DNA of 64,000 bases from Polynucleobacter sp. MWH-Loch1C5 (GTDB taxonomy: Bacteria; Pseudomonadota; Gammaproteobacteria; Burkholderiales; Burkholderiaceae), in assembly GCF_018881775.1 (NCBI RefSeq), contig NZ_JACVPR010000001.1, forward strand, positions 620,001-684,000, read 5' to 3'. Under the pieces are notes generated by a model. The model was not told where the DNA came from, did not search any database, and was given only the letters and a program-made list of their open reading frames with translations. Positions 26,359-38,173 of the stretch are shown here, in pieces; position 1 is the first letter of the stretch, and each line of letters begins with the position of its first letter. The position numbers were made by a program, and so were the translations under genes.

Positions 26359-29100
26359 TTATGTCAACTGGCCGTGGCAATGTTTGTATTTTTTGCCACT
26401 GCCGCATGGGCAAGGATCATTACGCCCCACCTTAGGGCCTGCTTGGGCCGGCTGAGGCTTGGCCGCAGTCGATGCATCAGATTCTTCTTCTACACCAGCA
26501 TGCTGATATTGAACACCTTTGACATCCAAATCTTCTTGCATAGACTCAGCAGCCTGATCGAGTTCATCCGCTGTACGAATACGTACATTGGCAATGGTGC
26601 GGGTGACATCCAATTTAACCGTATCTAAAAGACGGCTAAAGAGTTCAAAAGCTTCACGACGGTATTCTTGCTTAGGATCTTTTTGTGCATAACCGCGCAA
26701 ATGAATCCCTTGACGTAAGTGGTCTAAGGCTGCCAAATGCTCGCGCCAATGCGTATCAATACTATAGAGAATGACCGAACGTTCAAAATTAGCAAAGGAC
26801 TCTTGGCCCACCATCTCGACTTTTTCTTGATAGATCTTGGCAACCAAATCCAACACTTGCTGCAAAATCATTTTTGCATCGATCTCATCTTGACTTTCGA
26901 TCAAGGCCGCGAGATCAATGGCTAGACCCCAGTCATTGGTGAGGACTTGCTGAAGACCATCCACGTCCCACTGTTCAACGACTGAATCTTCAGGAATATA
27001 GTCAGCAATCAGTTCAGAGAAATAAGCTTCACGCAGATTAGCAATGAGTGCGGAAACATTATCAGACTCTAAAACTTCATTACGCAAACGGTAAATCTCT
27101 TTACGCTGATCATTGGCCACATCATCGTATTGCAAGAGTTGTTTACGAATATCAAAGTTACGCGCTTCTACTTTACGCTGGGCACTTTCGATAGAACGAG
27201 TCACCATGCCCGCTTCAATCGGCTCACCTTCTGGCATACGCAAACGATCCATGATGCTACGTAAGCGCTCACCAGCAAAGATGCGCAACAATGCATCATC
27301 CAGAGCCAAGTAAAAACGTGAGGAGCCTGGGTCACCCTGACGACCAGAACGACCTCTTAACTGATTATCAATACGGCGGCTTTCATGACGCTCGGTACCG
27401 ATAATGTGTAAACCACCGGCACTGACCACATGGTCATGCAAACCTTGCCACTCATCTTTGAGCTTTTGGATACGGCTTGCTTTATCAGCCTCTGATAAAG
27501 CTGCATCTTGGCGAATAATGGCTGCTTGTTTCTCAACATTACCGCCCAAGACAATATCAGTACCACGACCCGCCATATTGGTAGCAATCGTGATCATTTG
27601 CGGACGACCCGCTTGAGCGACGATCTCAGCTTCACGGGCATGCTGCTTCGCATTCAATACTTGATGAGGCAATTTAGCCTTATCGAGCAAACCTGAAATT
27701 AATTCTGAGTTCTCGATTGAAGTGGTACCTACCAAAACAGGTTGGCCACGTTCATAGCATCCCTGAATATCCTTAATGACGGCGTTATAACGCTCTGTGG
27801 ATGTTTTATAAATCTGATCCTGGAAATCGATACGCGCATTAGGGCGATTCGGTGGAATGATGACTGTTTCAAGACCATAAATTTCTTGGAACTCGTAAGC
27901 CTCTGTATCAGCAGTACCTGTCATACCGGCTAACTTGCCATACATACGGAAATAGTTTTGGAAGGTAATCGTCGCTAAAGTTTGGTTCTCATGCTGGATA
28001 GCCACACCTTCTTTAGCTTCAACCGCCTGATGTAAACCATCTGACCAACGACGACCCTGCATCAAACGACCCGTGAACTCATCAACAATAATGACTTCAC
28101 CGTTTTGGACGACATAGTGTTGATCACGATTAAAAAGAGTATGCGCACGCAAAGCCGCGTATACATGGTGCATCAAGGTGATATTTTGGGCAGCGTATAA
28201 AGAATCGCCTTCCTTGATTAAACCGAGTTGAGTCAAAACGGCTTCTGCTTTTTCATGACCAGACTCAGTCAAGATGACTTGATGCGCTTTTTCATCGAGG
28301 ATGTAATCACCAGGCTCAATAACGCCCGTACCATCAGCTTTTTGCTCACCGATTTGGCGAGTTAAATACTGAGGCAAAGCGTTCATCTTGAGATAAATCT
28401 CTGTGTGATCTTCGGCCTGACCAGAAATAATCAAAGGCGTACGTGCCTCATCAATCAAAATCGAGTCGACCTCGTCGACAATGGCATAAGCTAAACCACG
28501 CTGCACGCGTTGTTTAGACTCTTGAACCATGTTGTCACGCAGATAGTCAAACCCGAATTCATTATTGGTCCCGTAGGTAATGTCGGATTGATAGGCTTTT
28601 TGCTTGGCCTCATGCTCCATCTGTGACAAGTTGATGCCGACCGTTAAACCTAAAAACTGATAGAGCTTACCCATCCACTCCGCATCTCGCTGAGCAAGGT
28701 AGTCGTTGACAGTCACCACATGAACGCCACGACCTGTGAGGGCATTTAAGTAGACAGGCAAAGTTGCTGTCAGCGTTTTACCTTCACCCGTGCGCATTTC
28801 AGCAATCTTGCCTGCGTGCAAAGCCATGCCACCGATCAGCTGCACATCAAAGTGGCGCATGCCCATCACACGCTTGCTGGCCTCACGAACGACCGCAAAA
28901 GCTTCAGGCAAAATTTGATCTAGGGTTTGGCCTTGAGCCAAACGATCTTTGAACTCTGCCGTCTTGGCTTGTAAGCCTGCATCATCCAAACTAGCGATAG
29001 ACGATTCCAAATCGTTGATCTGGGCAACGATTCGTTTATATTGTTTGAGTAGGCGATCGTTGCGACTGCCAAAAATCTGCTTTAAAAGACCGGTAACCAT
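26359..29100 (-). CDS. secA: Preprotein translocase ATPase SecA
   Basis: A 913-residue motor that drives proteins through SecYEG. Visible parts are the N-terminal helix, MRTGEGKT (Walker A), [20 protein letters not shown] (DEAD box and following), [12 protein letters not shown], and the [15 protein letters not shown] segment. The C-terminal zinc-binding tail, [16 protein letters not shown], binds SecB and phospholipids. Its ATG overlaps the start codon of the divergent dciA gene (CATG at 29098-29101), and the Shine-Dalgarno is not obvious. Confidence 0.98.
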   Translation of the reverse strand: MVTGLLKQIFGSRNDRLLKQYKRIVAQINDLESSIASLDDAGLQAKTAEFKDRLAQGQTLDQILPEAFAVVREASKRVMGMRHFDVQLIGGMALHAGKIAEMRTGEGKTLTATLPVYLNALTGRGVHVVTVNDYLAQRDAEWMGKLYQFLGLTVGINLSQMEHEAKQKAYQSDITYGTNNEFGFDYLRDNMVQESKQRVQRGLAYAIVDEVDSILIDEARTPLIISGQAEDHTEIYLKMNALPQYLTRQIGEQKADGTGVIEPGDYILDEKAHQVILTESGHEKAEAVLTQLGLIKEGDSLYAAQNITLMHHVYAALRAHTLFNRDQHYVVQNGEVIIVDEFTGRLMQGRRWSDGLHQAVEAKEGVAIQHENQTLATITFQNYFRMYGKLAGMTGTADTEAYEFQEIYGLETVIIPPNRPNARIDFQDQIYKTSTERYNAVIKDIQGCYERGQPVLVGTTSIENSELISGLLDKAKLPHQVLNAKQHAREAEIVAQAGRPQMITIATNMAGRGTDIVLGGNVEKQAAIIRQDAALSEADKASRIQKLKDEWQGLHDHVVSAGGLHIIGTERHESRRIDNQLRGRSGRQGDPGSSRFYLALDDALLRIFAGERLRSIMDRLRMPEGEPIEAGMVTRSIESAQRKVEARNFDIRKQLLQYDDVANDQRKEIYRLRNEVLESDNVSALIANLREAYFSELIADYIPEDSVVEQWDVDGLQQVLTNDWGLAIDLAALIESQDEIDAKMILQQVLDLVAKIYQEKVEMVGQESFANFERSVILYSIDTHWREHLAALDHLRQGIHLRGYAQKDPKQEYRREAFELFSRLLDTVKLDVTRTIANVRIRTADELDQAAESMQEDLDVKGVQYQHAGVEEESDASTAAKPQPAQAGPKVGRNDPCPCGSGKKYKHCHGQLT

Positions 29101-29638
29101 GAATTTTTCTAATGAATTTAAGCCTCAAAGTTTAGCATCTACGCATGTCCCTGCGTATGCTAAGGAGGCCTTAGATTGCATTGATGAACACTCGCCATTG
29201 GGTAAAACCTTGCAAAAAGCCAAGGAACAATTGCGTCTGCAAAGCATTTTAGAGGAATCCTTGGCTCAAATCGGGCTAGAAAGCCTGATAAATCAAGTAC
29301 ATGCATCCGAATATAAGGCTTCTTCGACAGACTGGCTGCTATTGGCTTTAAGTCCTGCAATTAGCCATCGTTTGCAGCAAAAATTGCCTAGCTTGATTGG
29401 GGCGTTGAAAAAACACTTGCCTGACTTGCAAATCGTACAAGTGAAACTTGCGCCACAGCTCAAAGCTAACTCTGCATCCAGGGTAAAGACTGAATCAGTT
29501 GCTACTCCCGCAGAATTACCAGTAAGCGCAATGACGGCTTGGCAAAAACTTTACGAAGAGATTAAAGATGATCCTGAGCAAGATGCCTTACGTCTTGCCA
29601 TAGAACGTCTTTTAGCTCATCAAAGCACTAAGAAATAG
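29099..29638 (+). CDS. DUF721/DciA-like protein
   Basis: A 179-residue protein whose middle part (about 30-115: [20 protein letters not shown] followed by a beta-rich section ending in the [21 protein letters not shown] segment) resembles DUF721/DciA, the ancestral replicative-helicase operator that acts with DnaB. DciA-like genes are commonly found between lpxC and secA in proteobacteria, as here. The C-terminal third is poorly conserved. ATG 29099 overlaps the secA start on the other strand; the frame continues upstream inside secA, but only this start gives a sensible protein. Confidence in the family call is moderate. Confidence 0.75.
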   Translation: MNFSNEFKPQSLASTHVPAYAKEALDCIDEHSPLGKTLQKAKEQLRLQSILEESLAQIGLESLINQVHASEYKASSTDWLLLALSPAISHRLQQKLPSLIGALKKHLPDLQIVQVKLAPQLKANSASRVKTESVATPAELPVSAMTAWQKLYEEIKDDPEQDALRLAIERLLAHQSTKK

Positions 29639-29642
29639 TGTA

Positions 29643-30557
29643 CTAAGCAAATAAGGGGCGATCGCCCTGGAGATAAGCTTTAGGCGCTGTATCTTCTGTG
29701 AATGTCTTGATCTCAAAGCTCTCAGGCTTAGCAAACATCGCACGTAAAAGAGCATTGTTTAAAGCATGCCCCGATTTTTCTGCAATATAGGCGCCTACAA
29801 TCGGATGACCCGATAAATAGAGATCTCCAATGGCATCCAAAATCTTGTGACGCACAAACTCATCGTCATAACGTAATTCTTCATTATTCAGAATACGGTG
29901 CTCATCAAGAACAATAGCGTTGTCTAAACTGCCACCGCGCGCCAAACCCATCTCACGCAAGGCTTCCACCTCGTGCGCAAAACCAAAAGTTCTAGCTCGA
30001 CCAATCTCTCTAGCATAGGTACTATCTGCGAAGTCGATGATATGACGTTGTCCAGTTTTATCGACAGCCGGATGCTTGAAGTCGATTGTGAAATCAAGCT
30101 TAAAACCATCAAAAGGTTCTAATCGGGCTAACTTATCACCTTCGCGTATTTCAACAGGCTCTTTAATCACAATAAAGCGGCGTAGCGCGTCTTGCTCTTC
30201 AATGCCTGCTGACTCGATTAAAAATAAGAATGAAGCCGCGCTACCATCCATGATGGGCACTTCTTCACAATCGAGCTCAATAATGAGGTTATCAATTCCT
30301 AAACCCGCACAACCCGATAAGAGATGTTCTACGGTAGATACTCTAGACTCACCTTTTTGCAAAACAGTGGCTAGACGCGTGTCGGTCACCAAATGAGCAT
30401 CTGCTGGAATATCTTCCGCCTTGGGAAGATCAACACGACGAAAAATAATGCCCGTATCAACCGGGGCGGGAACCAAACGCAAAGTGACTTTGCGGCCGGT
30501 ATGTAAACCGATACCGACCGTTTTAACCGGAGCCGCAATAGTCCTTTGTTTGAGCAT
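29643..30557 (-). CDS. lpxC: UDP-3-O-acyl-N-acetylglucosamine deacetylase
   Basis: A 304-residue zinc enzyme for the first committed step of lipid A synthesis. Zinc ligands are visible in STVEHLLSG (first His) and in the C-terminal [16 protein letters not shown] (second His and Asp, followed by the catalytic His). Start [21 protein letters not shown] is typical. It is the last gene of the dcw-ftsZ-peroxiredoxin-lpxC series and converges with the DciA-like gene across 4 bp. It marks the organism as an LPS producer. Confidence 0.97.
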   Translation of the reverse strand: MLKQRTIAAPVKTVGIGLHTGRKVTLRLVPAPVDTGIIFRRVDLPKAEDIPADAHLVTDTRLATVLQKGESRVSTVEHLLSGCAGLGIDNLIIELDCEEVPIMDGSAASFLFLIESAGIEEQDALRRFIVIKEPVEIREGDKLARLEPFDGFKLDFTIDFKHPAVDKTGQRHIIDFADSTYAREIGRARTFGFAHEVEALREMGLARGGSLDNAIVLDEHRILNNEELRYDDEFVRHKILDAIGDLYLSGHPIVGAYIAEKSGHALNNALLRAMFAKPESFEIKTFTEDTAPKAYLQGDRPLFA

Positions 30558-30573
30558 GTATTACCTGATACTT

Positions 30574-31074
30574 TTAAAGCGCTTTTAAAACAGAAGCGGC
30601 ATCACTGACTTCAAATTTACCCGGTGCCTCAACTGCTAAGTGTTTAACCACACCATTATCAACCACCATCACATGGCGTTGACAACGAATACCTAAACCA
30701 CGGGCTGTCAAATCGAGTTCTAAGCCAAGCTTCTTCGTGAAATCTGCATTACCGTCAGCCATCATGCGAATCTTGCCAGCCACTTGCTGTTGCTTGCCCC
30801 AAGCACCCATCACAAACGCATCATTGACAGCTAAACACCAGATCTCATCCACACCCTTAGCTTTAAGAGCATCGTAATTAGCCAAGTAACCCGGCACATG
30901 TTGCGCAGAACAGGTAGGCGTAAAGGCGCCAGGCAAACCAAAAATCACAATTTTTTTACCCGCAACCAATTTGCTCACTTCGAAAGCATTCGGGCCTACT
31001 GAACAACCTGCAGTCTCTTCTTCATAGAACTCATGCAATGTGCCATCTGGTAATTTTTGTCCTACAGCAATCAT
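30574..31074 (-). CDS. Prx5-type peroxiredoxin
   Basis: A 166-residue thiol peroxidase. The peroxidatic Cys55 sits in GLPGAFTPTCSAQHVPGY and the segment VDEIWCLAVNDAFVMGAW is characteristic of the Prx5/AhpC-TSA group. No glutaredoxin domain is attached, so it is probably reduced by a separate glutaredoxin or thioredoxin. GGAG lies ahead of ATG 31074. It sits between ftsZ and lpxC, a placement recalled in several Burkholderiales. Confidence 0.93.
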   Translation of the reverse strand: MIAVGQKLPDGTLHEFYEEETAGCSVGPNAFEVSKLVAGKKIVIFGLPGAFTPTCSAQHVPGYLANYDALKAKGVDEIWCLAVNDAFVMGAWGKQQQVAGKIRMMADGNADFTKKLGLELDLTARGLGIRCQRHVMVVDNGVVKHLAVEAPGKFEVSDAASVLKAL

Positions 31075-31128
31075 GTTCGGTCTCCATTTTTTTGACGATT
31101 AAATTTTGCACTACTAGCTTTCAAACAC

Positions 31129-31159
31129 AGTTTCCTAAAAAAAGATCTTTCAGGAAACT
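31129..31159. repeat. Inverted repeat between ftsZ and the peroxiredoxin gene
   Basis: AGTTTCCT-N15-AGGAAACT is a perfect 8-bp stem, with GATC flanked by A/T at the loop centre. It is 55 bp upstream of the peroxiredoxin start. It lacks a T tract, so it is either a leader structure or a binding site. Confidence 0.5.
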
Positions 31160-31291
31160 ATCTTTGACTGCCAGAGTACCGATGGTAGCGCATGCGTCGT
31201 CGTTTCGCAGGAGGAGCGTTACCACCGGCACCTGTATGCCATTGTTTTTTATAGGATTTACTATTTCGATTGTTTTATAAAAAACTCAATT

Positions 31292-32584
31292 TCAGTCCGC
31301 TTGCTTGCGCAAGAAGGCTGGAATATCGTAATAGTCAGTCCCTTTATCCATCATCGCCTGAGCTTCTGGCGAACTATTGGCACCCAAACGTGGCTCCGCA
31401 GCATTCTCACGATTGCTACGAAATACCTTAGGCACATCGTACTGGCTGTAATCAGTCGCTACAGGAGCAGGGGCAAGCTGTGGAGCTGCTGCAGCTTGTG
31501 CCATGACCATCGATGCGGTTGGGCTTTGTGGCGCAAATGCTTTGAGATCCGCCATCGGTGCTACTGCATCATAAGTACCTGTGGCTTGAGTATTACGCCA
31601 AATCACTTCTGGCTGCTTGTCACGGCGACGACCATTATTCAAACCAGTCGCAACCACAGTCACACGCAAGGCATCACCCAAGGCATCGTCATACACAGTA
31701 CCGAAGATGACAGTTGCGTCTTCTGCCGCATAACCACGAATTGCAGCCATGACTTCACGAGTTTCTGACAACTTCAGTGAACGGCTAGCAGTGATATTCA
31801 CCAAGACGCCACGTGCACCGGAGAGATCTACACCCTCTAAGAGTGGTGATGCAACAGCCGCTTCAGCTGCTAAACGAGCACGATCCATACCAGAGACGGT
31901 TGCAGTACCCATCATGGCTTTACCCTGTTCGCTCATCACTGTCTTGACGTCTTCAAAGTCAACGTTAATCAAACCTTGCTCATTGATGATTTCTGCAATA
32001 CCTGCCACAGCGTTATGTAAAACATCATCCGCGCAAGCAAAGGCTTTATCCATCTCTGCATCTTCACCCATCACTTCGAAGAGTTTCTCATTGAGAACCA
32101 CAATCAGTGAATCGACATAAGACTCTAGTTCATGAGCACCCGCTTCAGCGACCTTAGCACGCTTAGAGCCTTCAAAATCAAATGGCTTACTAATCACGCC
32201 CACGGTCAAGATACCCATTTCTTTGGCGACTTGCGCCACAATCGGGCCTGCGCCAGTACCGGTACCACCACCCATACCGGCTGTGATGAAAACCATATGC
32301 GCACCTTGCAAGGCATCGGCAATACGTGCTTTGGCTTCAATGGCAGATGAAGCGCCCACTTCTGGTTTCGCGCCTGCACCTAAACCTGTTGCACCCAGTT
32401 GGATGTTTTGACTCGCTTTTGAACGTTGCAAAGCACCTGCGTCGGTGTTCATGCAAATAAACTCCACGCCTTGCACGCCTTTACGAATCATGTGCTGTAC
32501 GGCATTGCCGCCTGCACCACCAACACCAACCACCTTAATGATGGTTTTACCTGCCGGTTCGTTATCTAACATTTCAAATTCCAT
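31292..32584 (-). CDS. ftsZ: Cell division GTPase FtsZ
   Basis: A 430-residue tubulin homologue that forms the Z ring. It has the tubulin signature GGGTGTGAGP, the T7-type catalytic loop region (NVDFEDVKTVM), a variable Ala/Pro-rich linker (about 320-405) and the C-terminal peptide YYDIPAFLRKQAD that binds FtsA, ZipA and ZapD. It lies 47 bp after ftsA at the end of the dcw cluster. Confidence 0.98.
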   Translation of the reverse strand: MEFEMLDNEPAGKTIIKVVGVGGAGGNAVQHMIRKGVQGVEFICMNTDAGALQRSKASQNIQLGATGLGAGAKPEVGASSAIEAKARIADALQGAHMVFITAGMGGGTGTGAGPIVAQVAKEMGILTVGVISKPFDFEGSKRAKVAEAGAHELESYVDSLIVVLNEKLFEVMGEDAEMDKAFACADDVLHNAVAGIAEIINEQGLINVDFEDVKTVMSEQGKAMMGTATVSGMDRARLAAEAAVASPLLEGVDLSGARGVLVNITASRSLKLSETREVMAAIRGYAAEDATVIFGTVYDDALGDALRVTVVATGLNNGRRRDKQPEVIWRNTQATGTYDAVAPMADLKAFAPQSPTASMVMAQAAAAPQLAPAPVATDYSQYDVPKVFRSNRENAAEPRLGANSSPEAQAMMDKGTDYYDIPAFLRKQAD

Positions 32585-32631
32585 ACTTCCTCCTTATTAA
32601 CTACGGTTGACGACGACGAAAAAAACAAACA

Positions 32632-33870
32632 TTAAAAATTACCCATGAACCATTCACGCATCCGCGCAACGATTCCTTGGAAAGTGCCTGATTGAGCGAC
32701 ACGCTGACCTCTTAATAGTTGTGCACGCCCTTCCATTAACAAACCAATCCCCGTTGAATAACGTGGACTTCTTAAGACTTCGTGTAAATGACCGCGGTAC
32801 TCAGGGATACCCACGCGTGCAGGCTTACCAAACACTTCTTCAGCCAGCTCAACGACCCCTGGCATCAAGGCGGTGCCACCAGTCAGCACCACACCCGAAG
32901 AAACCATGTGCTCCATACCAGAATCCATGATCACTTGTCTAACCAAGCTCAAGAGCTCTTCGACTCGGGGCTCAATCACAGCCGATAAGGCCTGACGTGA
33001 AATACTCCGAGCTTCACGATCACCGACACCAGGCACTTCGATCATCTCTGCAGGGTCGGCCATTGCTTGCTTAGCAATACCAAAACGAATCTTCAAATCT
33101 TCAGCATCCACGGTAGGCGTACGCAAGGCCATCGCAATATCGTTGGTGATCTGATCTCCAGCAATTGGAATGATGGCGGTATGACGAATCGCACCTTGAC
33201 TAAAGATAGCGATATCGGTGGTACCTCCACCAATATCAATTAATACAGTCCCGAGTTCTTTTTCATCTTCAGTCAGCACTGAGACACTTGATGCCAAGGG
33301 TTGCAAGATCAGGTCATTGACTTCTAAACCACAGCGACGCACACACTTCATGATGTTTTGCGCCGCACTCACAGCACCGGTCACAATATGAACCTTGACC
33401 TCTAAGCGAATACCGCTCATACCAATCGGTTCACGCACATCTTCCTGACCGTCAATGATGAATTCTTGAGTGAGAATGTGCAGAATCTGTTGATCGGTTG
33501 GAATATTGATAGCTTTTGCTGTTTCAATCACACGTTCTACATCGGCAGGAGATACTTCTTTATCGCGAATAGCCACCATACCCGTCGAGTTAAAGCTATG
33601 GATATGGTTACCTGCAATACCTGTGAAGACTTGTGCAATGCGGCGATCTGACATCACTTCTGCTTCTTCAAGCGCTTTCTGAATCGACTGGACCGTTGCT
33701 TCAATATTGACGACCACGCCTTTTTTCAGACCCTTGGATTGAACTTGACCTAAACCAATCACATTGAATTGGCCATCACTACCCAACTCTGCCACCAAGG
33801 CCAAGACCTTGGATGTGCCAATATCTAAACCGACTAAGAGCTCTTTGGTATCTTTACTAATGACGCTCAC
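32632..33870 (-). CDS. ftsA: Cell division protein FtsA
   Basis: A 412-residue actin-like ATPase tethering FtsZ to the membrane. LLVGLDIGTSKV is the phosphate-1 motif, LIDIGGGTTDIAIF the phosphate-2 motif, and GVVLTGGTALMPG the adenosine motif; the C-terminal amphipathic end (MREWFMGNF) would anchor in the membrane. The start is GTG at 33870 (reading [11 protein letters not shown] after it), overlapping the ftsQ stop by GTGA; a longer frame upstream runs inside ftsQ and was rejected. Confidence 0.97.
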   Translation of the reverse strand: MSVISKDTKELLVGLDIGTSKVLALVAELGSDGQFNVIGLGQVQSKGLKKGVVVNIEATVQSIQKALEEAEVMSDRRIAQVFTGIAGNHIHSFNSTGMVAIRDKEVSPADVERVIETAKAINIPTDQQILHILTQEFIIDGQEDVREPIGMSGIRLEVKVHIVTGAVSAAQNIMKCVRRCGLEVNDLILQPLASSVSVLTEDEKELGTVLIDIGGGTTDIAIFSQGAIRHTAIIPIAGDQITNDIAMALRTPTVDAEDLKIRFGIAKQAMADPAEMIEVPGVGDREARSISRQALSAVIEPRVEELLSLVRQVIMDSGMEHMVSSGVVLTGGTALMPGVVELAEEVFGKPARVGIPEYRGHLHEVLRSPRYSTGIGLLMEGRAQLLRGQRVAQSGTFQGIVARMREWFMGNF

Positions 33871-34688
33871 AATTTTTTCCCCACTTGAATCGCATAACCA
33901 TTGGCATAACGTAAATCGACTGAATCCACACGCTGACCCCACTTTTGTTCTACTTGTGGCCAGGTCTGTAAAAGGCGCTCAACACTTAACTGAATTTGTT
34001 TGCTATCGCGCTCATCTAATTCGCGACCTAAATCAATCGTGATGCCATTACTCAACTTGACTCGCCAGGCATAGCGTGACGACAGATCAAGAGCCAATAC
34101 ATGGGCATCCCAGGGTTTGAACCAGTCATTGACCTTATTGATCTTGCGATACACATCAAGATTGCTGCCTTCTGGGCCGCTTAATTTGAGTAAGGCACTT
34201 GGGTTCTCAACTTCAGCCAAATTGGCGGTGAATACTTCACCATAGGTATTCATGAGGCGCGGATTATCACTACCACCCCAAATGCCCATAGCTTGATGTT
34301 CTTCAATAGCCACCACAATGCCGTTCGGCCACTCGCGACGTACAGAAGCTTTTCTAACCCAAGGCATGGTCTCAAAGGTTTGACGAATATGATCTAGGCG
34401 AATCGTGAAGAAGTTGCCTTGTACAGATTGCAAACCTTTAGCTTTGATCACCGGTAGATGAATATGCTTAAGCTCTTGACCCGTCATCGATTCAACAGTG
34501 AGATGGTTGAGTGTGAAGACTGGTTTTTGACCCAACCAGAAGAGCACCCAGAATAAAGTGACTAATAGAGCAATCAAGAACAAGAAATTAGCGATCGTTC
34601 TCAAAATCAAAGGGTGATTCCACACAGGCCCTAAAGCTGTGACGAACACTCCTTGAATCATTGAGAAGAAGGCTTTGATGAATTTCAT
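33867..34688 (-). CDS. ftsQ: Cell division protein FtsQ
   Basis: A 273-residue bitopic divisome protein: short cytoplasmic end, one membrane segment (about 29-52, [18 protein letters not shown]), then a periplasmic POTRA domain beginning [19 protein letters not shown] and an FtsQ beta domain with [24 protein letters not shown]-like sequence. Start at MKFIKAFF (34688), overlapping the ddlB stop by ATGA. Confidence 0.95.
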   Translation of the reverse strand: MKFIKAFFSMIQGVFVTALGPVWNHPLILRTIANFLFLIALLVTLFWVLFWLGQKPVFTLNHLTVESMTGQELKHIHLPVIKAKGLQSVQGNFFTIRLDHIRQTFETMPWVRKASVRREWPNGIVVAIEEHQAMGIWGGSDNPRLMNTYGEVFTANLAEVENPSALLKLSGPEGSNLDVYRKINKVNDWFKPWDAHVLALDLSSRYAWRVKLSNGITIDLGRELDERDSKQIQLSVERLLQTWPQVEQKWGQRVDSVDLRYANGYAIQVGKKL

Positions 34689-35677
34689 AGCTTCAAACTC
34701 GCCTGACTCAACAACCACATGACTAGTGTTGGGTAATCAACCCCCGCTGCTTTGGCAGCCATCGGCACGAGTGAATGACTCGTCATACCCGGTGCGGTAT
34801 TCATTTCTAGTAGATATGGCTTTTGGGTTTGACCATCGATCATGACATCAGCACGACCCCAACCCTGACAACCCAATGCTTGATATGCCTTAAGAGCTAA
34901 GTCTTGTACTTCTCTTTCCAAATCCAAAGAGAGTCCTGTCGGGCAGAGATAACGGGTGTCATCCGAGAAATATTTATTGTGATAGTCGTAGTTGGCTGAT
35001 GGCGCCACAATACGAATTACTGGCAATGCTTGAGCATTGTCACCTGCACCTACAATTGGACATGTGAGCTCTTCACCAACGATGCACTGCTCAGCCATGA
35101 CGGCGCGATCTAACTTGGCCGCTAAAGCATAGGCCGCTGGCAATTCTTCAGCACGATTAACCTTTGATAAACCTAGGGAAGATCCCTCTCGAGCAGGCTT
35201 CACAATCAGTGGCAAACCTAATTCATCAATGACTGTTTGCCAATCAGTTTTTGCATCCAACATCACAAAGCGTGGGCTGGGTAAGTGATAGCTAGTCCAC
35301 ACACGCTTTGTGGCTTGTTTATCAATTGCTAAAGCCGAGGCCAACACACCACTACCGGTATACGGAATACCAATTTGCTCTAAAGCACCTTGCATCGTGC
35401 CATCTTCACCATAGCGTCCATGTAAAGCGATGAAGACTCGATCAAATTTTTCCTGAACCAAATCTGCCAATGATTGCTCGGCAGGATCAAATGCATGAGC
35501 ATCGACACCACGACTTTTGAGCGCTTCTAGAACGCCTTGGCCTGACATCAGTGAAATGTCACGCTCACCCGAGCGACCTCCCAAGAGAACACCAACTCGA
35601 CCCAAGTCTTTCGCTGCGACTTTTTCAAGATCACGCTGCACTTGGTCTGCCCAAGACGATGATGCTGACTTATGCAT
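34685..35677 (-). CDS. ddlB: D-alanine--D-alanine ligase
   Basis: A 330-residue ATP-grasp ligase that makes the D-Ala-D-Ala end of the peptidoglycan stem. [48 protein letters not shown] and the metal-binding [17 protein letters not shown] are present. About 25 extra residues precede the core. Overlaps murC by 8 bp and ftsQ by 4 bp. Confidence 0.97.
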   Translation of the reverse strand: MHKSASSSWADQVQRDLEKVAAKDLGRVGVLLGGRSGERDISLMSGQGVLEALKSRGVDAHAFDPAEQSLADLVQEKFDRVFIALHGRYGEDGTMQGALEQIGIPYTGSGVLASALAIDKQATKRVWTSYHLPSPRFVMLDAKTDWQTVIDELGLPLIVKPAREGSSLGLSKVNRAEELPAAYALAAKLDRAVMAEQCIVGEELTCPIVGAGDNAQALPVIRIVAPSANYDYHNKYFSDDTRYLCPTGLSLDLEREVQDLALKAYQALGCQGWGRADVMIDGQTQKPYLLEMNTAPGMTSHSLVPMAAKAAGVDYPTLVMWLLSQASLKL

Positions 35678-37103
35678 GTGAAGACTCCATCAATTTGCCA
35701 GCCACTGCAGAGATTGAACCTGCACCCATGGTGACAATCACATCACCATCACGCGCAACGCTCAAAATACCTTCGGGTAACTGAGTAATATCTTTAATAA
35801 AAACACTTGCTTCAGAGGCCAAGAGACGATCTGCAGCTTTTGCTTTTTGCAAAGCTTTCATCAAGCTCTGTCCATCTGCTCCGGGAATACGTGGCTCACC
35901 CGCTGGATAGACATCGGTCAATGCCAATGCATCCACGCTTTGTAAGACTTGTACGAAGTCACCAAAACAATCGCGTGTACGTGTATAGCGGTGGGGCTGG
36001 AAAGCGAGTAATAAGCGACGCCCTGGGAATGCGCCACGCGTTGCCGCAATCGTGGCGGCCATCTCAACTGGATGATGACCATAATCATCGATCACAGTAC
36101 ATGTGCCACCACTGGCTAACTTGAGCTCACCATAACGCTGAAAACGACGTCCCACACCTTTGAATTCCTTAAGTGCTTTGACAATCGCTTGATCAGATAC
36201 ACCTAACTCGGTGGCAATCGCAATCGTCGCTAGCGCATTACGCACATTATGTAAGCCGGGTAAGTTCAAAGTGACTTCAAGTGGCCCAGGTTTCGCACCA
36301 TGGCGTCTGACGGTATGGCGCAATGCCACGAATTTCATTTGCGCCTGACTGGCTTCGATTTCTACTGCTCTGACTTCAGCTTCTTCAGATAAGCCATAAC
36401 GCAATGTGGGTCTCGAAATGAATGGCAGGATATCTCTGACATTGGGGTCATCCATACAAACAACGGCGATGCCATAGAAAGGCATTCTTTGTGTAAATTG
36501 CACAAAAGCTTGCTTCAGACGGCTCATATCATGCTGATAGGTATCCATATGATCAGCATCAATATTGGTAATGACTTCAATCACAGGTAGCAAGTTCAAG
36601 AATGAAGCATCTGATTCATCGGCTTCAGCTACGATAAAGTCGCCTGTACCTAAACGAGCGTTCGCACCTGCAGAATTGAGCTTGCCGCCGATCACAAAAG
36701 TAGGATCTAGACCGCCCTCTGCCAATACAGAAGCCAGCAAACTAGTCGTGGTTGTTTTGCCATGCGTACCAGCAATAGCAATGCCTTGTTTAAGGCGCAT
36801 GAGCTCACCCAACATCACAGCTCTGGGCACAATCGGAATCTTCTGAGCTCTTGCATGGAGAACTTCTGGGTTATCTCCTGTGACCGCTGTTGAAATCACA
36901 ACAGCCTCTGCATCTCCCACATGCTTGGCATCATGACCTAAGAAAATCTCAGCACCCGCCTGACGCAGGCGTGTAGTGGTGGCACTCTCGACCATATCAG
37001 AGCCACTGACCCGATAACCTAAGTTCAAGAGAACTTCAGCAATACCACTCATGCCGGCACCACCGATGCCTACAAAATGAATATGTTCAACGATATGTTT
37101 CAT
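35670..37103 (-). CDS. murC: UDP-N-acetylmuramate--L-alanine ligase
   Basis: A 477-residue Mur ligase adding the first amino acid of the stem peptide. [16 protein letters not shown] is the N-terminal UDP-binding signature, [14 protein letters not shown] the ATP loop and FQPHRYTRT the C-terminal domain motif. It overlaps both neighbours. Confidence 0.98.
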   Translation of the reverse strand: MKHIVEHIHFVGIGGAGMSGIAEVLLNLGYRVSGSDMVESATTTRLRQAGAEIFLGHDAKHVGDAEAVVISTAVTGDNPEVLHARAQKIPIVPRAVMLGELMRLKQGIAIAGTHGKTTTTSLLASVLAEGGLDPTFVIGGKLNSAGANARLGTGDFIVAEADESDASFLNLLPVIEVITNIDADHMDTYQHDMSRLKQAFVQFTQRMPFYGIAVVCMDDPNVRDILPFISRPTLRYGLSEEAEVRAVEIEASQAQMKFVALRHTVRRHGAKPGPLEVTLNLPGLHNVRNALATIAIATELGVSDQAIVKALKEFKGVGRRFQRYGELKLASGGTCTVIDDYGHHPVEMAATIAATRGAFPGRRLLLAFQPHRYTRTRDCFGDFVQVLQSVDALALTDVYPAGEPRIPGADGQSLMKALQKAKAADRLLASEASVFIKDITQLPEGILSVARDGDVIVTMGAGSISAVAGKLMESSHA

Positions 37104-38173
37104 AGGCTCACTTCCTCGCAGACCGCTGCGACATCATGGGTTGCTTGAGGCTTTGCTAATGTATGCGCAAGACTTGCCATTGCTAAGAGATCGGTGCGCT
37201 CAACGGTTTGTAAATAATGAGCCAAATCTGGCGCACTTAAATATTTCTGACTACACATCTTGGCTGCACCAGCATCGACCAAGAATTTAGCGTTGGTCGT
37301 CTGATGGTCATCTACTGCATGAGGGAAAGGTACAAAGTAAGCAGCCACCCCCACGGCGGCGATCTCTGCAACGGTCATAGCCCCCGCACGACAAATCACG
37401 AGATCGGCCTCTGCATAAGCTTTGGCCATATCGTTAATAAAAGGTCTTAAATCAGCTGTAACCCCCAAGGCTTGATAGCGCGCTTGTAAATCAGCAATAT
37501 TTTTTTCACCCGCCTGATGAATGACTTGCGGTCTTTGATCTTCGGCAATTAAAGCCAAGGCTTCAGGAAGCAATTGATTGAGTGCTTGCGCTCCCAAGCT
37601 GCCACCGACCACTAAGATCTTTAACGGGCCAGTACGAGTCTTGTAACGTTGTTCTGGATTGGGGGATGCCGTCATCTCTGAACGCAAAGGATTACCTAGC
37701 CATTGCGCATTCGGTAAGGCTTTTGGAAAGGCGCACAAAACTCGATCCGCCACCTTGGCAAGCACTTTGTTAGCTAAACCAGCGATTGAGTTCTGCTCAT
37801 GCAAGACCAGAGGCCTACCTAATAAAACACTCATCATGCCCGCAGGGAATGTGACATAGCCTCCCATACCCAAAACGACGTGCGGTTTTACGCGACGCAG
37901 CACTGCCATACTTTGCATGAATGCTCTGAGAAGATTGAGCGGCAATAAGAGCATAGTTTTCATGCCTTTGCCTCTTAAGCCACCAAATTGAATCGCCTCA
38001 AATGGAATGTTCTCCGCTGTCACTAAGCGATATTCCATGCCCCCACGATTACCCAACCAAGTGACATGCCAGCCTTTTTGGCGCAAATGGTTAGCGACTG
38101 CTAAACCGGGGAAGATATGACCGCCCGTGCCACCTGCCATCACTAAGATTGTTTTGTGACTGATAGAGTTCAT
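37100..38173 (-). CDS. murG: Lipid II synthase (GlcNAc transferase)
   Basis: A 357-residue GT28 glycosyltransferase that adds GlcNAc to lipid I on the inner membrane. [14 protein letters not shown] and [12 protein letters not shown] are the N-domain loops; [13 protein letters not shown] and [14 protein letters not shown] form the UDP-GlcNAc site. ATGA overlaps with ftsW and murC. Confidence 0.98.
   Translation of the reverse strand: MNSISHKTILVMAGGTGGHIFPGLAVANHLRQKGWHVTWLGNRGGMEYRLVTAENIPFEAIQFGGLRGKGMKTMLLLPLNLLRAFMQSMAVLRRVKPHVVLGMGGYVTFPAGMMSVLLGRPLVLHEQNSIAGLANKVLAKVADRVLCAFPKALPNAQWLGNPLRSEMTASPNPEQRYKTRTGPLKILVVGGSLGAQALNQLLPEALALIAEDQRPQVIHQAGEKNIADLQARYQALGVTADLRPFINDMAKAYAEADLVICRAGAMTVAEIAAVGVAAYFVPFPHAVDDHQTTNAKFLVDAGAAKMCSQKYLSAPDLAHYLQTVERTDLLAMASLAHTLAKPQATHDVAAVCEEVSL

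Noticed and set aside
31038-31280. 80-codon plus-strand frame between the peroxiredoxin gene and ftsZ
   Set aside because: It overlaps the peroxiredoxin start and hairpin and its translation has no protein-like features.
32632-33942. Longer ftsA frame with a Cys-rich N-terminus
   Set aside because: The first 24 codons lie inside ftsQ; the GTG at 33870 overlaps the ftsQ stop and matches the family N-terminus.
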